Positions 31,996 through 37,367 of a stretch of 37,367 nucleotides of DNA are shown here, one piece after another. Under the pieces are notes generated by a model. That model did not search any database. It was not told the DNA's origin and was given only the letters and a program-made list of their open reading frames with translations. The stretch comes from an uncultured Pseudomonadales bacterium. GTDB taxonomy: Bacteria > Pseudomonadota > Gammaproteobacteria > Pseudomonadales > Pseudohongiellaceae. The translations under genes were made by a program, and so were the position numbers. The number at the start of each line of letters is the position of its first letter. Positions within the stretch are counted from its first letter, which is position 1. The stretch spans positions 1 to 37,367 of the forward strand of contig CALKNV010000015.1 in assembly GCA_938091935.1 (NCBI GenBank). Reading direction: 5' to 3'.

Positions 31996-34106
31996 CAAGC
32001 GTTACCCCTCTCGCGGTCCCATTCGGCAAAAGTCTTACCTGACTTTGCCAACTCTTCCAGCAGAGGCGCTGGTTGCCAGTATTCTTCACCGTAACGTTCC
32101 CGGAATTCACAGATCTTGTCATAGACATTTTTGAGACCAACCTGATCGGCATAGAACATCGGCCCACCCTTGGCGACCGGAAATGCGTAGCCAAATACGT
32201 AAACCACGTCGATATCACTTGGGCGTTGAGCAATCCCTTCTTCCAGAATCTTTGCGCCTTCGTTAATCAAGGGGTAGAAACAACGCGCCAGGATCTCTTC
32301 TTCACTTACTTCACGCTGCTCAATCTCAAGCTTGGCCGCTTCTTCCTTGATCATTGCCTCCACTTCTGGGTCTGACATACGACGCCGAGTTTCCGGATCA
32401 TACTTGTAGAATCCAGACCCTGTTTTCTGGCCGTGACGTCCCATCTCAACCAGCAGTGTTCCCATGCGGTAGAGCTTGGGATCATCGGGCAAATCCGTGC
32501 GGGCCTGGCGCGCTTTATAACCAACATCCAACCCGGCCAGGTCACCCATAGCCAGCGGCCCCATGGCCATGCCGAAATTCTCCAGGGCGGAATCGACCTG
32601 CTCTGGGGTGCAGCCATCCATAAGCAGCATCTGCGCTTCTCGACCATAGCCACCCAGCATCCTGTTGCCGATAAATCCATAACAAACTCTGGACAGCGCG
32701 CAGACCTTGCCGATCTTCTTACCAATCGCCATAGCGGTCGCCAACACATCATCTGCAGTCTTCTCGCCTCTGACATTTTCCAGCAGCTTCATTACGTTCG
32801 CTGGTGAGAAAAAATGCATCCCGACCACATCTTGTGGGCGGCTAGTGGCCTCGGCAATTGCGTCTACGTCCTGGTAAGAAGTGTTAGTCGCCAGGATTGC
32901 ACCTTGCTTACACACACCATCCAGCTTCGCGAAAATTTCTTTCTTCAAATCCAGGTTTTCAAACACAGCTTCGATCACCAGATCGACGTCAGCGATGTCT
33001 GCATATTCCGTGGTGCCGCTAATAAGACCGATGAGTTGCTCCATCTTGTCTTCCGGCAGTTTGCCCTTCTGTACCGTGATCGAGTAGTTCTTGCGAATAA
33101 TACCAAGGCCACGCTGCAGCGCCTCATCATTGACTTCAACCAGCACCACAGGAATCCCAACGTTCGCAAAGCACATAGCGATGCCGCCGCCCATAGTGCC
33201 ACCACCAATGATGGCGACTTTCTTGATTGGACGTGTGGCGGTATCTTTTGGCAAGTCCTTTATCTTGGCAGCCTGACGCTCGGCGAAGAAAATATGTCGC
33301 ATGGCAGCAGACTCAGGGGAAGTCACAAGTTCCTGGAACAGTTCTCTTTCTCGGGCCAGGCCTTCGTCCATCGGCAGCTTAACGGCCGCTTCCAGACAGG
33401 AAACTATGCGATCCTGAGCGATCTGCCCACGGGCGCGTTTGGCCAATCGCTTACGCGCATCATCGAAGAAACCAGGCTCAATGGTCTCAGGGTCGATAGT
33501 GATATCCCGGACACGCTTGAGTGGCGCGCCAGAGGCCAGCAGGTCCTGTGCATAAGAGATTGCACCCGCTTCCAGATCATCACCACTGACGACTTCATCG
33601 ATAAGCCCCATATCCTTGGCTTTGGGCGCAGCCACTGGATTACCGCTGGTAATCATATCCAGCGCAGCTTTTACGCCTGCGATACGGGGAACTCGCTGAG
33701 TGCCACCGGCACCCGGCAGCAGGCCCAACTTAACTTCCGGCAGCCCAACCTTGGCTGCAGCTACCGCGCAGCGATAGTGGCAGGCCAGAGCCACCTCGAA
33801 TCCGCCACCCAGGGCAGTACCATGAATTGCGGCGATGACTGGCTTGCTGGAGTTCTCTATGGCTGACAAAACTTCTGGCAACCAGGGGTCTTTTGGCGGC
33901 TTGCCAAACTCAGTGATGTCTGCCCCTGCAATAAACGTACGTCCCTCACAGCGCAAAACAACAGCCTCTGACGCGTCTGCCTGGGCCTGGTTCACGGCAT
34001 TCAGAATGCCTTCACGCACGGACTGTGAAAGCGCATTTACAGGCGGGCTATTTACCGCGATAACCCCTATATTTCCATGCAGTTGATAACTAACAACATC
34101 AGACAT
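31995..34106 (-). CDS. Enoyl-CoA hydratase / 3-hydroxyacyl-CoA dehydrogenase multifunctional protein
   Basis: A 703-residue FadB/FadJ-like fusion for two beta-oxidation steps. The N-terminal crotonase domain (about 1-190) contains FIAGADITEFG and the oxyanion-hole AAIHGTALGGGFEVALACHYR (in two parts), with the glutamates in VGLPEVKLGLLPGAGGTQR. The NAD-binding domain begins VAIIGGGTMGGGIAM near 298 and includes NTSYQDVDAIAE and VVGMHFFSPANVMKLLE. The C-terminal 3-hydroxyacyl-CoA dehydrogenase domains follow to MSD...RGNA. It is 41 bases after the thiolase gene and overlaps the alcohol dehydrogenase. Size (FadJ about 714, FadB about 729) fits; which one is undecided. Confidence 0.95.
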   Translation of the reverse strand: MSDVVSYQLHGNIGVIAVNSPPVNALSQSVREGILNAVNQAQADASEAVVLRCEGRTFIAGADITEFGKPPKDPWLPEVLSAIENSSKPVIAAIHGTALGGGFEVALACHYRCAVAAAKVGLPEVKLGLLPGAGGTQRVPRIAGVKAALDMITSGNPVAAPKAKDMGLIDEVVSGDDLEAGAISYAQDLLASGAPLKRVRDITIDPETIEPGFFDDARKRLAKRARGQIAQDRIVSCLEAAVKLPMDEGLARERELFQELVTSPESAAMRHIFFAERQAAKIKDLPKDTATRPIKKVAIIGGGTMGGGIAMCFANVGIPVVLVEVNDEALQRGLGIIRKNYSITVQKGKLPEDKMEQLIGLISGTTEYADIADVDLVIEAVFENLDLKKEIFAKLDGVCKQGAILATNTSYQDVDAIAEATSRPQDVVGMHFFSPANVMKLLENVRGEKTADDVLATAMAIGKKIGKVCALSRVCYGFIGNRMLGGYGREAQMLLMDGCTPEQVDSALENFGMAMGPLAMGDLAGLDVGYKARQARTDLPDDPKLYRMGTLLVEMGRHGQKTGSGFYKYDPETRRRMSDPEVEAMIKEEAAKLEIEQREVSEEEILARCFYPLINEGAKILEEGIAQRPSDIDVVYVFGYAFPVAKGGPMFYADQVGLKNVYDKICEFRERYGEEYWQPAPLLEELAKSGKTFAEWDRERGNA

Positions 34107-34147
34107 ATTTATTCCTTAGTAATCTATAAGTATTTAAAAACGATCTT

Positions 34148-35368
34148 TTAATCTATGCGTTCCAGAATCGCCGCGAGACCCTGACCGATGCCGATACAGA
34201 GACTAATAGCCGCATAGCGGCCACCGCTGCGCTCTAGTTGACGGGTTGCCGTCAGCGCGATACGCGCACCGGATGCGCCAAGTGGATGGCCGACCGCAAT
34301 AGCGCCGCCATTAGGATTAACGCGAGAGTCATTGAAATCCACCTCAAGCAGTTTTAGACAACCCAGCACTTGAGTGGCAAAAGCTTCATTGATTTCAATA
34401 ATATCCATATCTGCGAGCTCGAGACCGGCCCGGCTCAGCGCCTTGCGAATGGCAAAAACCGGCCCGAATCCCATTACTCTGGGCTCTACACCTGCAACTG
34501 CACCTGCAATGATGCGCGCTCGTGGCTTCACGCCATGCCGCTCGCCGATTTCACGGCTACCAACGATGAGCGATGCTGCGCCATCGTTGATGCCGGAGGC
34601 ATTACCTGCTGTGACGACGCCGCCTTCAAATAGCGTGCGCAAACCTGTGAGTGACTCGACGCTGGTCTGTGGTCGTGGATGCTCATCAGCACCCACTGTT
34701 ATTGGCGGCTTCTTGCGACCTTGGGGCACTTCAGTCTCAACAATTTCTTCCTGGAAAAACCCGTCGGCTCGAGCAGCCTCATATTTCGCCTGGGAGGCGG
34801 CTGCAAAGCTATCGCTATCTGCACGGGAAATATCCACGTCAGAAGCAATGTTATCTGCAGTTTGAGGCATGGTGTCATTGCCATAGCCAGATGCGAACGC
34901 CGGATTAGTGAAGCGCGCACCCAGAGTGCTATCTGCCAGGGACTGGCCGCGATCATAGGCGCCCTGGGCCTTGGAGAGCACCAACGGCGCCCGGCTCATG
35001 GATTCCACACCACCCGCCACGAACAGGTCGCCTTCGCCAATTTTGACGGAATTGGCGGCATGCAGAGTCGCTGCCAGACCAGACGCGCAGAGTCGGTTTA
35101 CGGTTAATCCACCCACTTCTGTTGGCATGCCCGCCAGCAGGGAGGCGAAACGAGCCACGTTACGACAGTCTTCACCGGCTTGATTGGTATTGCCAGCGAT
35201 AACATCTTCATAGGCCTCCTTGGGAAAACTGTTGCGTTCCACCACAGTCTTAATGGTGTGAGCAAGCAGGTCATCGGGACGCACTGGAGCCAGGGCCCCT
35301 GCGTGACGGCCAAAAGGCGTTCTAATACCGTCATAAATAAAAGCATCTTTCAGGGTGTTGTCTGACAT
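34148..35368 (-). CDS. Thiolase (acetyl-CoA acetyl/acyltransferase)
   Basis: A 406-residue thiolase, first gene of the beta-oxidation run. The nucleophile is Cys94 (VNRLCASGLAA). Other motifs are NEAFATQVLGCL, NGGAIAVGHPLGASGAR (active-site His) and SLCIGIGQGLAAILE, in which the second cysteine is in a CxGxGxG variant. The start is MSDNTLKDAFIYDGIRTPFGR. It resembles beta-ketoadipyl-CoA/acetyl-CoA thiolases (PcaF-like) as much as FadA, so the chain length is open. It is followed by the hydratase/dehydrogenase gene at 41 bases. Confidence 0.95.
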   Translation of the reverse strand: MSDNTLKDAFIYDGIRTPFGRHAGALAPVRPDDLLAHTIKTVVERNSFPKEAYEDVIAGNTNQAGEDCRNVARFASLLAGMPTEVGGLTVNRLCASGLAATLHAANSVKIGEGDLFVAGGVESMSRAPLVLSKAQGAYDRGQSLADSTLGARFTNPAFASGYGNDTMPQTADNIASDVDISRADSDSFAAASQAKYEAARADGFFQEEIVETEVPQGRKKPPITVGADEHPRPQTSVESLTGLRTLFEGGVVTAGNASGINDGAASLIVGSREIGERHGVKPRARIIAGAVAGVEPRVMGFGPVFAIRKALSRAGLELADMDIIEINEAFATQVLGCLKLLEVDFNDSRVNPNGGAIAVGHPLGASGARIALTATRQLERSGGRYAAISLCIGIGQGLAAILERID

Positions 35369-35614
35369 TTTATTCTCTGTTGATTAATCAATATTTGAAG
35401 ACAGGAATCCTGAACGGTATTGACGCTTCCCTGGTCTCTACCGTAGGCAATTTAATTACCTGCTGTGCCGCGAAAGCTTTCGATAAAATCTGACCAAATT
35501 TGATCTGATCACTACCCATCTGGCGTTACAAAGTTGGGATACCGAATCGCTCAGGGGCGGCCATTCTAGCATAGGCCACTGAACCCGCAAATTGACTGCA
35601 AGTCGCATAAAACC

Positions 35615-35638
35615 AGCGGCTATGGTAGCTTAGCCGCT
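35615..35638. promoter_or_regulatory. Inverted repeat before the acyl-CoA dehydrogenase gene at 35659
   Basis: AGCGGCTA (35615-35622) and its perfect complement TAGCCGCT (35631-35638) enclose eight bases. The repeat lies 20 bases before the ATG, in the shared 290-base gap between the divergent thiolase and acyl-CoA dehydrogenase genes. It could be an operator or a 5' UTR hairpin; no promoter elements of high quality are evident in the gap. Confidence 0.4.
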
Positions 35639-35658
35639 CGCTGAAACAGGGGGTCTGT

Positions 35659-36807
35659 ATGATCAGAGATCAGGAAACTATCAATCAACTTGTCGACTTA
35701 ATTGAGCGCTTTGTGCGCGAACGCCTGGTGCCAAATGAAGAGCGTCTGGCGGAGGAAGGCAAGCTGCCTGAAGACATTCTTGAAGAAATGAAAGCACTCG
35801 GCTTGTTCGGCCTGACCATCCCTGAGGAATATGGCGGACTTGGCCTCACCATGGAAGAAGAGATCCTGGTAGCCATTGCACTGGGACGGACCTCCCCCGC
35901 TTTCCGTTCTATCATGGGTACCAATAATGGTATTGGATCTGCAGCGGTTGTTTTCAATGGCACCGAGGCGCAGAAACAGAAATACCTGCCCAAGTACGCA
36001 TCCGGAGAATGGATTTCCTGTTTTTGCCTGACCGAGCCGGATGCAGGGTCCGATGCTGCCTCTTTGAAGACTTCAGCGGTCAGGGACGGCGATCACTATA
36101 TCCTCAATGGTACCAAGCGCTATATTACTAACGCCAAGGTCGCTCACACATTTAACGTCATGGCCCGCACCGACCCCGAAAACAAGGGTGCACGGGGTAT
36201 CTCATCATTTATCGTGGAGCGAGATACGCCGGGCATCACTCTGGGGTCGGTAGACAAGAAAATGGGCCAGTCAGGCTCGATGACTTGTGACGTCATCTTT
36301 GAAGACTGCCGGGTACCTGCGGACAACCTCATCGGAGAGGAAGGCGAGGGGTTTATCACGGCCATGAAGGTACTGGATCGCGGCCGCCTCCACATTTCCG
36401 GCGTAAGTGTCGGGGTCGCGGAACGCCTAATCAAGGATGCGCTGGAATATGCCCTGCAGCGAAAGCAGTTTGGCAAACCCATCGCCGAACAACAGTTAAT
36501 TCAGGGCATGCTGGCTGATTCACAGACTGAAACCTATGCCGCCAAGTGCATGACCCTGGAAACCGCGCGTAAGCGCGACAACGGAGAGAATATCAGCACC
36601 GAATCTTCCGCCTGCAAACTGTTCGCCACTGAAATGGTTGGCCGGGTCGCGGATCGCGCCGTACAAATCCATGGTGGCGCTGGCTACATGTCGGAGTATG
36701 CGGTCGAGCGCTTCTACCGTGACGTACGCTTGTTCAGGCTTTACGAAGGAACCAGCCAGATTCAGCAGGTGATCATCGCGCGGAATATGATGCGAGAGTT
36801 TTCCTAG
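35659..36807 (+). CDS. Acyl-CoA dehydrogenase
   Basis: A 382-residue complete acyl-CoA dehydrogenase. Motifs in order: FGLTIPEEYGGLGLTMEEE near residue 50, CFCLTEPDAGSDAASLKT at about 120-140 (FAD/substrate site), KRYITNAKVAHTFNVMART, MGQSGSMTCDVIFEDCRVP (in the strand domain), and the C-terminal YRDVRLFRLYEGTSQIQQV, with the catalytic glutamate in YEGTS. Unlike the pair at 28516-30935 it looks like an ordinary homotetramer for a short or medium acyl-CoA. GGGGG precedes the ATG. It is divergent from the thiolase gene and convergent with the cytochrome gene. Confidence 0.95.
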   Translation: MIRDQETINQLVDLIERFVRERLVPNEERLAEEGKLPEDILEEMKALGLFGLTIPEEYGGLGLTMEEEILVAIALGRTSPAFRSIMGTNNGIGSAAVVFNGTEAQKQKYLPKYASGEWISCFCLTEPDAGSDAASLKTSAVRDGDHYILNGTKRYITNAKVAHTFNVMARTDPENKGARGISSFIVERDTPGITLGSVDKKMGQSGSMTCDVIFEDCRVPADNLIGEEGEGFITAMKVLDRGRLHISGVSVGVAERLIKDALEYALQRKQFGKPIAEQQLIQGMLADSQTETYAAKCMTLETARKRDNGENISTESSACKLFATEMVGRVADRAVQIHGGAGYMSEYAVERFYRDVRLFRLYEGTSQIQQVIIARNMMREFS

Positions 36808-36854
36808 CAAGCCTCCACTCAGGCGCATAACCCCGCAGTAACTCCAGCACTGCC

Positions 36855-37358
36855 TCAGTGGCGCTTACGATAGCCTTCGGTAGGAATAGAGGGCTTGTAC
36901 TGCTGATGACAGCCTTCGCAGGTAGCAATCAGGGCGTCGCCGGCTCGCGACAGTTGTGTCTGGTCGGCAGCACGTGAGCTGCTCAGGGCCAATAGTCCAG
37001 CAGCGTTCATCTGTTCGACATAGTCACGCCAGGACCGCTGCACAACCCACATGGCATCATTTACCCCGGTGCCACCCATGGTCATGGCAGCCCGACTGGA
37101 AATGATCTGAATTGCATGGTGCTCTACTTCCTCCCAATCCACTTCGCCTGCCGCCAGGTCAGGATTGGCGGCGTCCCAGATAAAGTGGGCAGCATGGTCA
37201 ATTTGGGCAACCATGATTTCATTGATACTAATGTCGGAAGTAAAAGGAACGGCGAGGCGCGGGCTGGCGGCACCGGGGTCACTGCTGCAGGCAATGAAAC
37301 TCACTAAAGCACCTACCAACAGGCACACACGACTAATTTTTTTCTTGCTGGACCCCAT
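36855..37358 (-). CDS. Lipoprotein with C-terminal CxxCH heme motif (cytochrome c'-like)
   Basis: A 167-residue exported protein. The N-terminus is a lipoprotein signal with lipobox SFIAC (Cys24), so the mature protein is membrane-anchored at the periplasmic face. The single heme motif C147-E-G-C-H151 is close to the C-terminus, after a mostly helical body (DHAAHFIWDAANPDL; EVEHHAIQIISSRAAM). That arrangement is typical of the four-helix cytochrome c' / c556 class rather than class I cytochromes, which carry heme near the N-terminus. The axial ligand on the other side is not evident. GGAG precedes ATG 37358, so the gene is complete. Confidence 0.85.
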   Translation of the reverse strand: MGSSKKKISRVCLLVGALVSFIACSSDPGAASPRLAVPFTSDISINEIMVAQIDHAAHFIWDAANPDLAAGEVDWEEVEHHAIQIISSRAAMTMGGTGVNDAMWVVQRSWRDYVEQMNAAGLLALSSSRAADQTQLSRAGDALIATCEGCHQQYKPSIPTEGYRKRH

Positions 37359-37367
37359 CTTAACTCC

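Noticed and set aside
32814-33866. 350-residue plus-strand frame
   Set aside because: Lies wholly antisense to the hydratase/dehydrogenase gene, whose motifs are clear; no family motif or start context.
35460-35530. FadR- or PsrA-like operator in the thiolase/acyl-CoA dehydrogenase gap
   Set aside because: Only partial palindromes such as TGATCTGATCA are seen; they do not match a known consensus well enough.

Overview
The window reads as chromosomal DNA of a free-living, aerobic, heterotrophic gammaproteobacterium, with base composition by eye a little above half G+C. Family resemblance of the proteins (SPFH protein with a small ribbon-helix-helix partner, ABA4-like membrane protein, BRCT protein with EF-hand/TerB-like repeats, several acyl-CoA dehydrogenases) suggests a marine oligotrophic lineage such as the Halieaceae/Cellvibrionales group. 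That placement is inference from memory, not a search. No rRNA, tRNA, insertion sequence, prophage or CRISPR array is visible; genes are densely packed in operons.

Layout. 1-713 (+) is the end of a MacB-type permease, closed by a bidirectional terminator. 829-3724 (-) is an ECF sigma factor / anti-sigma factor with HEAT repeats / exported 12-repeat DUF4097 beta-helix operon. 3907-5519 (-) holds a small exported coiled-coil protein, an Arc-like repressor and an SPFH membrane protein; two tandem TGATATCA palindromes overlap the SPFH promoter. 5820-8143 (-) holds an alpha/beta hydrolase, an ABA4-like membrane protein and a BRCT gene interrupted by an in-frame TAG. 8392-16985 (+) is one long transcription unit: small membrane protein, thioredoxin-like fusion protein, UGSC selenoprotein, thiolase, and a complete branched-chain-amino-acid-type ABC importer (substrate-binding protein, LivH, LivM, LivG, LivF). 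17045-18049 (+) is an S1/P1 nuclease. 18084-20300 (-) is a fused anthranilate synthase TrpE(G), preceded by a previously hidden Trp-Trp leader peptide and its promoter. 21010-23137 (+) is a serine beta-lactamase-like hydrolase and an exported two-domain VOC protein. 23141-25035 (-) holds a membrane protein, an SGNH hydrolase and a small membrane-anchored protein. 25189-35368 (-) is a ten-gene co-directional run: PhzF, DUF2237, LOG family, zinc metallopeptidase, prolyl-4-hydroxylase-like, two acyl-CoA dehydrogenases, a zinc alcohol dehydrogenase, a hydratase/3-hydroxyacyl-CoA dehydrogenase and a thiolase. 35659-36807 (+) is a third acyl-CoA dehydrogenase and 36855-37358 (-) a c-type cytochrome lipoprotein.

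The most striking observation is at 10222-10746. Two apparent ORFs are one gene in a single frame, joined across a TGA codon that is followed by Gly-Ser-Cys, the defining Sec-Gly-Ser-Cys motif of the UGSC selenoprotein family. A hairpin just after the TGA puts a G and a U in its loop at positions 23 and 24 counted from the U of UGA, as in the E. coli fdhF SECIS element. The gene sits between a CxxC thioredoxin-like protein and a thiolase/ABC importer, suggesting a selenium-dependent redox step tied to uptake and CoA-dependent breakdown of an unknown compound. The second is the trpE(G) leader: a 20-codon ORF with tandem Trp codons starting about 10 bases after a TTGACA-N17-CATGAT promoter, so probably leaderless.

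Functionally the window combines import and beta-oxidation-type catabolism (three acyl-CoA dehydrogenases, a multifunctional hydratase/dehydrogenase, two thiolases, alcohol dehydrogenase) with envelope stress regulation and tryptophan biosynthesis. All assignments are from reading motifs, without searches.
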